A stretch of DNA of 48,698 nt from Candidatus Methanomethylophilus sp. UBA78 (GTDB lineage: Archaea; Thermoplasmatota; Thermoplasmata; Methanomassiliicoccales; Methanomethylophilaceae), in the NCBI GenBank assembly GCA_002503545.1, contig DARY01000014.1:1-48698 (forward strand). Reading direction: 5' to 3'. Under the pieces are notes generated by a model. It was not told where the DNA came from, did not search any database, and was given only the letters and a program-made list of their open reading frames with translations. The translations under genes were made by a program, and so were the position numbers. Position 1 is the stretch's first letter. Each line of letters starts with the position of its first letter. Below, in pieces: positions 25,968 through 33,599 of this stretch.

Positions 25968-26655
25968 CGTCCTCGAGCCTCCTTATGACCCCGAAATGGT
26001 TCCTCCATCCCGCTTTCTTCTTGCCGACGCATACGGTGCAGACGCCGAGGGGCGGGGTCCCCCTCAGCTCCAATGACCCAGCATCCCCGCACACCGGTGC
26101 GGAGTCCAGGATCCTGTAGAGGTACTTCAGCCCCGTACCCTGTATGGCGTTGGTCTCCACGATGTCCATGTCCTTCGACACGCGGCGTATGCTCTCGCGG
26201 AACACCTCCTTCTCCGCCTGGGATATGAGGTCGGTCTTCGTCACCACGCAGACGTCGGAGAACGTTATCATGGGCGCCATCTTCAGGGGCGCATGGGTCC
26301 CGGCAAGGGAGGATATCACGCAGATCCCCAGGGCGCCGGACAGATAGGGCGTGCACCTGAGGCACAGCCCGGCGCTCTCTATTATGAGCACCGAGGCCCC
26401 CTCCCTCTCGGCCCAGGAGACGGCGTCCTCCGTGATCATTATGCCCATGTGGTCGGGGCACATGTCCCCGGAGTAAACCTTCCTGGCCGGGATGCCGAAC
26501 TCCTTCCTGATCTCCTCGTCCTCGAACGCCGCGACGACGTCGATCTTCAGGTAGGCGACCCTGTCCCTCTCCCCGAGATGGCGTATCATCTGCTTGATGA
26601 CGGCCGTCTTGCCGGAGCTGGGGGGACCCGCGACCACCATCACCTTGACTTTCAA
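25942..26655 (-). CDS. HypB/UreG/CobW-like P-loop GTPase
   Basis: 237 residues. P-loop GPPSSGKTAVIKQ near the N-terminus, KIDVVAAFEDEEI as a switch-like segment, LIIESAGLCLRC (Walker B with Cys pair), and VVTKTDLIS as the base-recognition motif. This is the architecture of metal-insertion GTPases (HypB for nickel, UreG, CobW). C-terminal Cys (PPLGVCTVCVGKKKAG) could bind metal. Start is TTG at 26655, inside the stop region of the ABC ATPase gene (TTGA). A chaperone or metallocentre-assembly role for the neighbouring Fe-S or DUF39 proteins is likely but unproven. Confidence 0.82.
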   Translation of the reverse strand: MKVKVMVVAGPPSSGKTAVIKQMIRHLGERDRVAYLKIDVVAAFEDEEIRKEFGIPARKVYSGDMCPDHMGIMITEDAVSWAEREGASVLIIESAGLCLRCTPYLSGALGICVISSLAGTHAPLKMAPMITFSDVCVVTKTDLISQAEKEVFRESIRRVSKDMDIVETNAIQGTGLKYLYRILDSAPVCGDAGSLELRGTPPLGVCTVCVGKKKAGWRNHFGVIRRLEDDDNIFNGE

Positions 26656-27428
26656 AGGGGCACCCCGCCTATGATTTCACCCATGCGGATCCTCTCCCTG
26701 ATCTCGGCCATCTTGCAGTCTATCTGCCTGACCCTTTCCAATGCCTCGGACTCGGAGCCGCCCGGGCGGAGGACCGATCTGACCTCGCCGCCGCGCATGA
26801 CGATGCGGCGGTCGGAGAGGAGGGAGACGTAGGGGTCGTGCGTGACGAAGATGACCGCCTTCCTCCTCCTCTTCAGTCTGGCCACGACCTCTTCCTTGAA
26901 TATGCCGGCGTTTTCGATCTCGTCGAGGAGGAGGATGGGCGTGTCGGAGATCACCACCGCGTCCGCGATCATGAGCGAGCGGGTCTGGCCCCCTGATAGG
27001 GAGGAGACCCTGGCATCGGCGTCTATGCCCTCCCCGGTGAAATGGTTCGCGAGGTCGATCGCCTCCCCCACGGCATTGTCGAGGAGGTTCTCGCGCGTGG
27101 AGACGTGCATGGAGAGGAACTCGGTCACCGTGAGGTCCATCAGACATTTCGTGTTCTGGGTGATCATCGCGACCGGTTTGCGGGCGGGGTTGCGGACGAA
27201 CTCGTCGGGCGGGGCCTCCCCGTTCACCAGCACCCTGCGGCCGGTGACGGTGTCGCCCTGGGCGAACACCTCGATGTCGTTTATGAAAGCCGTCTTGCCC
27301 GAACCGGTCGGTCCGACGATGGACAGGGTGTCCCCGGGAGCTATGTCGATGGGTTCGAAGTTCTCCGGTCTCCCGTCCCTGTTCCTGCCGGGACAGACCG
27401 TTACCGTTATGCCGTCGGAGAAGCGCAT
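26652..27428 (-). CDS. ABC-type ATPase without an adjacent permease
   Basis: 258 residues. Walker A VGPTGSGKTAFIND, Q-loop MITQNTKCLMD, signature LSGGQTRSLMIA, Walker B PILLLDEIENAG and the switch His in VTHD. The signature and Walker B are slightly off consensus (LLDEIENAG lacks the usual D-loop). No membrane partner gene is near; it leads the coenzyme M operon with the GTPase. It may act as a soluble energy-coupling ATPase, as other non-transport ABC ATPases such as SufC do in cluster assembly. The ATG at 27428 is about 25 nt from a TATA box, giving a leaderless transcript. Confidence 0.82.
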   Translation of the reverse strand: MRFSDGITVTVCPGRNRDGRPENFEPIDIAPGDTLSIVGPTGSGKTAFINDIEVFAQGDTVTGRRVLVNGEAPPDEFVRNPARKPVAMITQNTKCLMDLTVTEFLSMHVSTRENLLDNAVGEAIDLANHFTGEGIDADARVSSLSGGQTRSLMIADAVVISDTPILLLDEIENAGIFKEEVVARLKRRRKAVIFVTHDPYVSLLSDRRIVMRGGEVRSVLRPGGSESEALERVRQIDCKMAEIRERIRMGEIIGGVPL

Positions 27429-27448
27429 GCCGTCCAGTCAGATACCGA

Positions 27449-27457
27449 TTATTTAAC
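27449..27457 (-). promoter_or_regulatory. TATA box of the coenzyme M operon
   Basis: On the minus strand GTTAAATAA (27457-27449) is centred about 25 nt ahead of the ATG at 27428, the spacing for leaderless transcription. AGGATA repeats lie directly upstream. Confidence 0.5.
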
Positions 27458-27477
27458 CCGTAGGTACATTTTTTATC

Positions 27478-27524
27478 TAATTAGGATAATTTCCTGAAAG
27501 GATTATCCTTGCATAATTAGGATA
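27478..27524. promoter_or_regulatory. Candidate operator: three AGGATA half-sites
   Basis: TAATTAGGATA occurs at 27478-27488 and 27514-27524 in direct orientation, 36 bp apart. Between them ATTATCCT (27502-27509) is the inverse of AGGATAAT (27483-27490), making an 8-bp inverted repeat with an 11-nt spacer. The block sits 20-70 bp upstream of the coenzyme M operon's TATA box and about 160 bp upstream of purB. It has the layout of a regulator-binding site. No regulator is encoded nearby. Confidence 0.5.
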
Positions 27525-27639
27525 CGGGTCCTGTAAGCTGTACGGCCAGGGGGACGTGCCGCCCCTGTGCTATAAAAACATCGGACGTCCCGGGACGGCG
27601 GGGCCGGGGACGCCGCCGCACGTACGGCCGCCGTAGGTT

Positions 27640-27651
27640 CTATTAAATAAT
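27640..27651 (+). promoter_or_regulatory. TATA box of purB
   Basis: TATTAAATAAT at 27641-27651 lies about 34 nt ahead of the purB ATG at 27680 in an otherwise GC-rich segment. Confidence 0.55.
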
Positions 27652-27679
27652 GTAAGGCTATCCAATCCCAGAGATAAGC

Positions 27680-29050
27680 ATGAGCGATTACGTCTGTCCC
27701 TTGGATTACAGGTACGGCCGCGAGGAGATGAAGTCTATCTTCTCCGAGACCAGTCGCATCGATTACCAGATGAAGGTAGAGGCAGCCCTGGCCAGGGCGC
27801 ACGCCGCCCTGGGGGAGATCCCGCAGGCCGACGCCGACGAGATAACCCGCGTGGCCGAATCCGGGGACGTCAAGGTCGAGAGGATCAAGGAGATCGAGAA
27901 GTCCACCAACCACGACCTCATGGCCATGGTGAAGGCCATGACCGAGCAGTGCAGGGGCAGCGCCGGGAAGTACGTCCATCTGGGAGCCACCTCCAACGAC
28001 GTCGTGGACACCGCGACCGCCATGCAGATAAGGGACGCCCTCGAGATGGTGGCCGACGACGTCGACGAACTGCTCTACACGCTCGCGAAACTGGCCAAGA
28101 GGGAGAGGGACACCCTCGAGATAGGCAGGACGCACGCCCAGTTCGCCATACCCATCACCTACGGGTTCAAGATCGCCGGCTACATAGCCGAGATGCTCAG
28201 GTACAGGGAGAGGATCGACGAGATCATGCCCAGGGCCTGCGCGGGCAAGATGGCGGGCGCGGTCGGCACCGGCGCCGCCCTCGGGAAGAACTTCCACAGC
28301 ATACAGATGGAGGTCATGCGCGACCTCGGACTGACCTACGAGCCCGCCGCCACGCAGGTCGTCGGCAGGGACAGGTACACGGAGCTCGTCTGCCTCCTGG
28401 CGACCCTCGGCACGTCCCTCGAGAGGTACGCGACCGAGGTCAGGAACCTGCAGCGGTCCGAGATCGGGGAGGTCTCGGAGTACTTCGACAGGGCCCATCA
28501 GGTCGGCAGCTCCACCATGGCCCAGAAGAGGAACCCCATAAACTCCGAGAACGTCTGCGGATTGGCGAGGGTCCTCAGGGGGTTCGTTATGCCCACCTTC
28601 GAGAGCCAGGTGCTCTGGCACGAGAGGGATCTCTCCAACTCCTCCGCCGAGAGGTTCACCCTGCCCCACGTCTTCGTGCTCACCGACTACATGCTCTACA
28701 AGATGAACAAGGTCTTCTCCGGGCTCGAGGTTCACCAGGACAAGATGCTCAGGAACATCGCCTCCGCGCACGGCCTCATCATGGCCGAACCGGTCATGAT
28801 GGCGTTCGTGGGCAAGGGCATCGGCAGGCAGGAGGCCCACGAGATCGTCAGGGAGGCCTCGATGGAGGCCGAGGACAGGGAGATCGACCTGCTGGAGACC
28901 CTCTGGGACAGGGAGGTCGTGAGGCAGCACTTCTCCAGGGAGGAGCTCGCGGCCGTCATGGACCCGGCCGGGTACACCGGCGGCTCCGGCGAGATCGTCG
29001 ACAGGATGGTCGACGCCGTGGAGAACGCCCTGGAAAGGAAGGTCGAGTGA
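27680..29050 (+). CDS. purB: Adenylosuccinate lyase
   Basis: 456 residues, fumarase/aspartase superfamily. Splits SAICAR to AICAR and adenylosuccinate to AMP in purine synthesis. The superfamily signature is GSSTMAQKRNPINSE with the catalytic Ser loop; GRTHAQFAIPITYG carries the catalytic His; KMAGAVGTGAALG and KYVHLGATSNDVVDTA are typical of PurB. Length and motifs are complete. The following small gene begins in or just after its stop. Confidence 0.96.
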   Translation: MSDYVCPLDYRYGREEMKSIFSETSRIDYQMKVEAALARAHAALGEIPQADADEITRVAESGDVKVERIKEIEKSTNHDLMAMVKAMTEQCRGSAGKYVHLGATSNDVVDTATAMQIRDALEMVADDVDELLYTLAKLAKRERDTLEIGRTHAQFAIPITYGFKIAGYIAEMLRYRERIDEIMPRACAGKMAGAVGTGAALGKNFHSIQMEVMRDLGLTYEPAATQVVGRDRYTELVCLLATLGTSLERYATEVRNLQRSEIGEVSEYFDRAHQVGSSTMAQKRNPINSENVCGLARVLRGFVMPTFESQVLWHERDLSNSSAERFTLPHVFVLTDYMLYKMNKVFSGLEVHQDKMLRNIASAHGLIMAEPVMMAFVGKGIGRQEAHEIVREASMEAEDREIDLLETLWDREVVRQHFSREELAAVMDPAGYTGGSGEIVDRMVDAVENALERKVE

Positions 29051-29052
29051 TT

Positions 29053-29244
29053 ATGCGCACCGCCGCTATGACCAGGCACAGGATGAAGGTGGCGGCGGTC
29101 ATCGGCCTCATCGTCGGGGCCGCCCTCTTCGCGGTCGCCTGGCTGTCTTTCCACTCGCCCGTCCATGCGGTCATCATACCCCTGGCATCGGCCATAGGTG
29201 CGGCGACCGTGTACCTCGGCGACGGCCCCGCCGAGGACGACTGA
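29053..29244 (+). CDS. Small two-helix membrane protein, unknown
   Basis: 63 residues from ATG 29053. A basic start (MRTAAMTRHRMK) precedes two hydrophobic segments (about 13-31 and 36-53) and an acidic tail (GDGPAEDD). A GTG at 29047 overlapping the purB stop (GTGA) would add two residues and is equally possible. Tight coupling to purB and clean hydrophobic pattern suggest a real gene, but no family is recognised. Confidence 0.55.
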   Translation: MRTAAMTRHRMKVAAVIGLIVGAALFAVAWLSFHSPVHAVIIPLASAIGAATVYLGDGPAEDD

Positions 29245-29293
29245 AAAACCCGGTGACCGGGCCCGCAGGGGCCCAGTTGCACCTTCTGGCACT

Positions 29294-29716
29294 TCACTGT
29301 TTCAGCTTCTCTCCCGCATGAGCGCCGGGAGCGGTGTCGTACACGTCGGTGACGATTATCTTTATCAGACCCTTGGCCGGGAAGGCGGGGTTCTTGGCGT
29401 GCGCCATCTCGACGGCGGCCTTGTAGTCGTCCCCGAAGTCGAAGTAGCGCACGGCGCCCTTGACCTGGACGCACTGCTTCCCTCCCTCTCCCCCGATGGC
29501 GTAGACGGCGGCGACCGGGTTCTCGATTATGTTGGTGCGGGTCTTGTTCATGTAGTTGTCTATGACCCAGATCTCCCTGTCGTTGGCCACCCACAGGAAT
29601 CCGATGGGCACCACGTTGGGGACTCCGTCCTTCGAGGATGTCGCGAGGGCGAAGTATCTGTAGTTGGATTTGTGGTCCTCGAAAAGGGCCTTCACTTGCG
29701 GCGGGATCATTGCCAT
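29294..29716 (-). CDS. Pyridoxamine 5'-phosphate oxidase-like flavin-binding protein
   Basis: 140 residues, split-barrel flavin-binding fold. YFALATSSKDGVPNVVPIGFLWV is the typical N-terminal strand pair, followed by EIWVIDNYMNKTRTNI and NPVAAVYAIGG. Members bind FMN or F420 and vary widely in activity, so the substrate cannot be named. Convergent with purB's small neighbour, upstream of which no shared promoter is seen. Start at 29716; ATG 29710 is a close alternative. Confidence 0.85.
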   Translation of the reverse strand: MAMIPPQVKALFEDHKSNYRYFALATSSKDGVPNVVPIGFLWVANDREIWVIDNYMNKTRTNIIENPVAAVYAIGGEGGKQCVQVKGAVRYFDFGDDYKAAVEMAHAKNPAFPAKGLIKIIVTDVYDTAPGAHAGEKLKQ

Positions 29717-29788
29717 GAGGAAGAGAATGCCGTGGCAGGATATACGGGTTTTCGGTGACCCGGTACCCGCGGACCGGGAAGGTGCACG

Positions 29789-30316
29789 TCAGTGCTTCTT
29801 CGCATAGGCGTCCATGCAGGCCTTTATGGTCTGCCTGGCGGCCTCGGGACCCTCGATGGCCCCCGTCTCAGTCTTCTTGCCCTCGAGGGCCTTGTAGACG
29901 CTGAAGAAGTGCTGGATCTCCTCGCCCAGGTGCTTGGGGAGCTGGGCGATGTCGGTGTACCCGCTGTACATGGGGTCCTTGGGGAGGACGGCGAGGACCT
30001 TGTCGTCCTGGTCGCCGCTGTCGACCATCCTCATTATGCCGATCGGCCTGCATTTGGCGAGGGCTCCCGGCACGATGGGTTCGCTGCTTATGACGAGGAC
30101 ATCGAGAGGGTCCCCGTCGGGGGCGACCGTCAGGGGGATGAGGCCGTAGTTCCAGGGGTACTCCGTGGAGGTGTAGAGTATCCTGTCGACGGCGATCAGT
30201 CCCGTCTCCTCGTCGAGCTCGTATTTCATCTTGCTTCCCTTGGAGATCTCTATGAAGGCGACGAACTCCTCGGGTTTTACCCTGTCCTTGGACATGGTGT
30301 CGACTATGGTTGCCAT
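29789..30316 (-). CDS. ppa: Inorganic pyrophosphatase, family I
   Basis: 175 residues. Hydrolyses pyrophosphate from biosynthesis. The family I signature is DGDPLDVLVI with the metal-binding Asp residues; EYPWNYGLIPLT and GIMRMVDSGDQDDKVLAV complete the active site. The protein is soluble and of normal length. A TATA-like TTTTATAATA at about 30336-30345 on the minus strand lies 20-30 nt ahead of the ATG. Confidence 0.95.
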   Translation of the reverse strand: MATIVDTMSKDRVKPEEFVAFIEISKGSKMKYELDEETGLIAVDRILYTSTEYPWNYGLIPLTVAPDGDPLDVLVISSEPIVPGALAKCRPIGIMRMVDSGDQDDKVLAVLPKDPMYSGYTDIAQLPKHLGEEIQHFFSVYKALEGKKTETGAIEGPEAARQTIKACMDAYAKKH

Positions 30317-30539
30317 GCCTGCTCGATATCAGTTGTATTATAAAATAGTGGAGGACACCGGGGCGCCGCACGGCTGGGACTGTCCGCATGGTGGGGAAAA
30401 AACACAGTTTTATCCTGATTGTAAACTATTATTACAAAAGAAAACCAACGGCTATGGATTAACCTGATTGTAAAATAATTCCCCATAAGTGTAATATACA
30501 ATCCATCTGGATTTTGAAGGCCATATCCGAGGGAAAACC
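30317..30539. promoter_or_regulatory. Divergent promoter region with repeats upstream of the sulfonate-type ABC operon
   Basis: CCTGATTGTAAA occurs twice in direct orientation (30414-30425 and 30463-30474). TGTAA (30420-30424) and TTACA (30432-30436) form a short dyad. ATTGTA (30467-30472) and TACAAT (30497-30502) form another that brackets the TATA-like TAATATACA (30493-30501), 40 nt before the ATG at 30540. GAGGGAAAA at 30529-30537 may be the ribosome site. This layout suggests a repressor site, unproven. Confidence 0.45.
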
Positions 30540-31742
30540 ATGGATAAAAAAATCATAGCGGTACTATTGGTCGCGGTCGTCATAGTGGCGGGCGCAGCGA
30601 CATTCTTCGTCATGAATGACAACGATGAAGAAGACGAGTTTGACAGCGGAGCGTACAATATCATCGGGCGCGTGAACAGCGAGGGTTCCGGACTATACAT
30701 CGAAAAATCCCTCCTCGTACAGCCGATTGACGGGGTCCCCGTCAGGGCCTCCAACAACACACCGTTCTTCGATAATGACCATAAGATCACCGAAGCCAAC
30801 AAGGCCGCATGGGGCGGACTCATACTCGGAGACCCTGGAGCATCCTCCATCCAGCACACCCAGCTGGCAGAGATCGCAGCCATGGCCGGGCTGGATTTCA
30901 AACAGTACACCGCCGATACCGTCGCGGTTAACAACGATACTCTGTACTACGTCACGAACCTTTCCGACAAGGGAAAGATTGAGACGAACACCAACATCCA
31001 GGGAGGAATTATCTGGGAACCCCAGCACCAGAGGGTCATCCAAGAGATGTCCGCCAAATATGTCCAGCTGGCACTTACCAACGATCTGTTCACGGGACAC
31101 ACCTGCTGCATCGTAGCCGCCAACCACGATTGGCTTCAGGGCAACTCCGCAGCAGCCACGAAGTTCCTTGCAGGATACATCGAGGGTGTGAAGTTCGTCG
31201 TCTCCGCCGTGAGCAACAAGGCTGCGGACTACGACTGGCTCGTAGATTTCGCCATGAAAAACACCGTCGGACTGAGCGAGGAAGAGGTCATGGACGCCCT
31301 GTCCAACATCACCTACCTGTATGCGGACGACACCGCGACCGGATCCCTGTCCGGTCTCACTGACGACATATCCGAGCTCGCCGTCAACCTCAAGAATCTG
31401 GGTCTCATCACCAACAGCAAGTTCGACGACGGAGACAAGTTCGCGGGACTCATCGTCGACGACACCTACATGAAGGAGGCAGTCACCGGAAACGCCAGCA
31501 CCGAGGGCAAGGATTCCGTAAAGGTAGCCGTCATCAACGGAGACATCCACCAGATCGCCATCCATGTGGCGAAGGAGAAGGGATACTTCGACGAATACGG
31601 ACTCACTGTCGAAATCAACAACAAATCCCAGAACGGCGGAGATGTTGCGACCCTGCTCCTCAGCAAGGATACCGAGATCGGGTTCCTCGGAGCACCCCCC
31701 GCGACGCTCAATGCTATAAACGGGAACCATATTAGCCTGTGA
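30540..31742 (+). CDS. Substrate-binding protein of a sulfonate/nitrate-type ABC importer, apparently circularly permuted
   Basis: 400 residues, membrane-anchored (helix about 4-25, then NDNDEEDEFDSG). In SsuA/TauA-type proteins the order is: first strand and helix (AkekGyF..eGL), then GxxxDig..g, then EGSG and GxxIQHt, WEP and the C-terminal helices. Here the chain starts at the EGSG segment (IIGRVNSEGSGLYIEKS), goes through GDPGASSIQHTQL, GGIIWEPQHQRV and AANHDWLQGNS, and only at the end (about 325-400) shows the normal N-terminal part: VKVAVINGDIHQIAIHVAKE, KGYFDEYGLTVEIN, LGAPPATLNAINGNHISL. The last residues join naturally to the first domain residues. The likely ligand is a sulfonate or similar oxyanion, inferred from family. 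Confidence 0.8.
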   Translation: MDKKIIAVLLVAVVIVAGAATFFVMNDNDEEDEFDSGAYNIIGRVNSEGSGLYIEKSLLVQPIDGVPVRASNNTPFFDNDHKITEANKAAWGGLILGDPGASSIQHTQLAEIAAMAGLDFKQYTADTVAVNNDTLYYVTNLSDKGKIETNTNIQGGIIWEPQHQRVIQEMSAKYVQLALTNDLFTGHTCCIVAANHDWLQGNSAAATKFLAGYIEGVKFVVSAVSNKAADYDWLVDFAMKNTVGLSEEEVMDALSNITYLYADDTATGSLSGLTDDISELAVNLKNLGLITNSKFDDGDKFAGLIVDDTYMKEAVTGNASTEGKDSVKVAVINGDIHQIAIHVAKEKGYFDEYGLTVEINNKSQNGGDVATLLLSKDTEIGFLGAPPATLNAINGNHISL

Positions 31743-31758
31743 TTGGAGCCGGTGAAAA

Positions 31759-32583
31759 ATGAAATTCAGGTACGACAAGCACAACAAATATCACCGGTTC
31801 GGAAGAACCTGCGTGATCACGGCGATATCGCTCGTGGTACTGCTGTGGGTATGGTGGATTCTCTCCATCGTGGTCCAGAAGGGATTGGATTTCAACAACT
31901 CCCCTCTGGCATCCCCGCAGGACACATTTGCTGCGCTTGCCGACCTGATAAAGAACGGTGATCCGATGGAGCACCGTTCTCTTTCCTCCTGGGTCTGGTC
32001 CAGTCTGTTCAAGTTCCTCAAGGGATTCGTCCTTGCATTGGCCGTGGCGCTTCCGTTCGGACTCCTGATGGGGAGCTTCAAGACGGCCAAGGAATTCCTC
32101 TCGCCCTGGATCGAGATCCTGAGGCCCATCGCACCCATCGCATGGGCCCCCATCTTCGTCATAATGTTCCAGGCCACCAACGGGTCCGTCATGGTCGTAT
32201 TCGTCGGTATCTTCTTCCCGCTGCTGACCAACATCATCTTCGGGGTGGAGAAGATTGACAAGACCCTCGTGGACGCGGCCAAGACCCTGGGGGCATCCAA
32301 CGGCCAGATCTTCCTCAAGGTCCTGGTCCCGTCCACCATCCCGTACCTCATGAACGGGATCAAGATCGGTCTTGGAATCGGATGGATGTGCATCGTCGCC
32401 GCCGAATTGTACAACACGACTCTCAGCGGGATAGGGTACTACGTCAAATTCATGATTGACAACTCGTCTTACGACTATGCGTTCGCTGGCATCATCCTGA
32501 TTGCAGTCCTCGGTCTCCTGACCACGGGTGTAGCGGAGTACCTGTCCAAGAGAATCTCTAAGAGAATGGGGATGGATGTCTGA
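31759..32583 (+). CDS. ABC importer permease, SsuC/TauC type
   Basis: 274 residues with about six membrane segments. The coupling motif EAA-G is visible as DAAKTLGASNGQIFLKVLVPSTIPYLMNGIKIG (about 173-205), and RPIAPIAWAPIFVIMF is typical of sulfonate/nitrate permeases. GAGCC/GGTG precede the ATG. It follows the binding protein by 16 nt and its stop overlaps the ATPase start (TGATG). Confidence 0.92.
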   Translation: MKFRYDKHNKYHRFGRTCVITAISLVVLLWVWWILSIVVQKGLDFNNSPLASPQDTFAALADLIKNGDPMEHRSLSSWVWSSLFKFLKGFVLALAVALPFGLLMGSFKTAKEFLSPWIEILRPIAPIAWAPIFVIMFQATNGSVMVVFVGIFFPLLTNIIFGVEKIDKTLVDAAKTLGASNGQIFLKVLVPSTIPYLMNGIKIGLGIGWMCIVAAELYNTTLSGIGYYVKFMIDNSSYDYAFAGIILIAVLGLLTTGVAEYLSKRISKRMGMDV

Positions 32584-33491
32584 TGCCGGAAGAACAAACT
32601 CTTATAACTGCAAAAGAGCCCGAGAAAAAGCCCATGGCAGAACCCGAGAAGAAACCTGCGGCGAAACAGCCCAAGGAACGTGTAAGAGCGGACCGCACCG
32701 ACGAACTCTACAAGAACATCCCGGAGGGGGACACCCTGATGAAGATCGACCATCTCCGCGTCGTCTACAAGACGGACGAGTCGGAGACGGTGGCGGTGGA
32801 CGACTTCACCCTGGACGTGAAGAAGGGAGAGCTCATCTCCATCGTCGGTCCCTCGGGATGCGGCAAGACCACCATCCTGCGCTGCATAGCCGGCCTCCTG
32901 CAGCCGACCAGCGGGAAGATAACCATCGGCGACAAGGAATGCGCCGGTCCCGGCTCCGACAGGGGTATGGTGTTCCAGGATTTCGCGCTGTTCCCCTGGA
33001 GGACCGTCAGGCAGAACGTGGAGTTCGGCATGGAGATAGCCGGCGTGCCCAAGGAGGAACGCACGGAAAGGGCCATGAGGTACATCAGAGCGGTGGGACT
33101 GGAGAAGTTCGCCGACTCCCGCATCCACGAGCTCTCGGGCGGCATGAAGCAGCGCGTCGGCATCGCCCGCGCCCTCGTCATGCACCCGGCCGTCATCCTC
33201 ATGGACGAGCCCTTCGGCGCCCTCGACGCCCAGACCAGGAACATCATGCAGGAGCAGCTCACCAAGATCATCCAGCACAGTGCCAGGACGATCATCTTCG
33301 TCACGCACTCGGTGGACGAGGCGCTGTTCCTGTCGGACAGGGTCGTCGTCCTCACCAAGAGGCCTTCGACCATCTACAAGGTCATAGACGTCCCTTGGAA
33401 GAGACCGCGCGACAGGGCCTCCCCGGAGTTCACGGCGCTCAGGAAACAGATACTCAACTATCTGGAAGTCCAGAACGTCATGGAAGGCTGA
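32583..33491 (+). CDS. ABC importer ATPase, SsuB/TauB type, with charged N-terminal extension
   Basis: 302 residues. Walker A GPSGCGKTT, Q-loop VFQDFALFPW, signature LSGGMKQRVGIARAL, Walker B VILMDEPFGALD, switch His in VTHSVDEA; all match SsuB/TauB/NrtD. The first about 56 residues (MPEEQTLITAKEPEKKP and onward) are Lys/Glu/Pro-rich and absent from usual members, which begin near MKIDHLRVVY. The coupled TGATG start supports the longer form, but the internal ATG at about 32741 would give the normal length. Confidence 0.92.
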   Translation: MPEEQTLITAKEPEKKPMAEPEKKPAAKQPKERVRADRTDELYKNIPEGDTLMKIDHLRVVYKTDESETVAVDDFTLDVKKGELISIVGPSGCGKTTILRCIAGLLQPTSGKITIGDKECAGPGSDRGMVFQDFALFPWRTVRQNVEFGMEIAGVPKEERTERAMRYIRAVGLEKFADSRIHELSGGMKQRVGIARALVMHPAVILMDEPFGALDAQTRNIMQEQLTKIIQHSARTIIFVTHSVDEALFLSDRVVVLTKRPSTIYKVIDVPWKRPRDRASPEFTALRKQILNYLEVQNVMEG

Positions 33492-33546
33492 GAAGCCTCC
33501 CGAACGCCTTCATCCAGCCGTCCGCATCCGGTGCGGACGGCACTGG

Positions 33547-33556
33547 TTATTAAAAC
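33547..33556 (+). promoter_or_regulatory. TATA box of the ABC exporter operon
   Basis: TTATTAAAAC at 33547-33556 lies about 48 nt upstream of the TTG at 33600 and excludes starts further upstream. A tiny open frame, ATG 33580 to TGA, lies between and overlaps the TTG start (TTGA). Confidence 0.4.
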
Positions 33557-33599
33557 GGCAGAACGTATTCGGACCCGATATGGGTGCGAGAGGGTTCGC

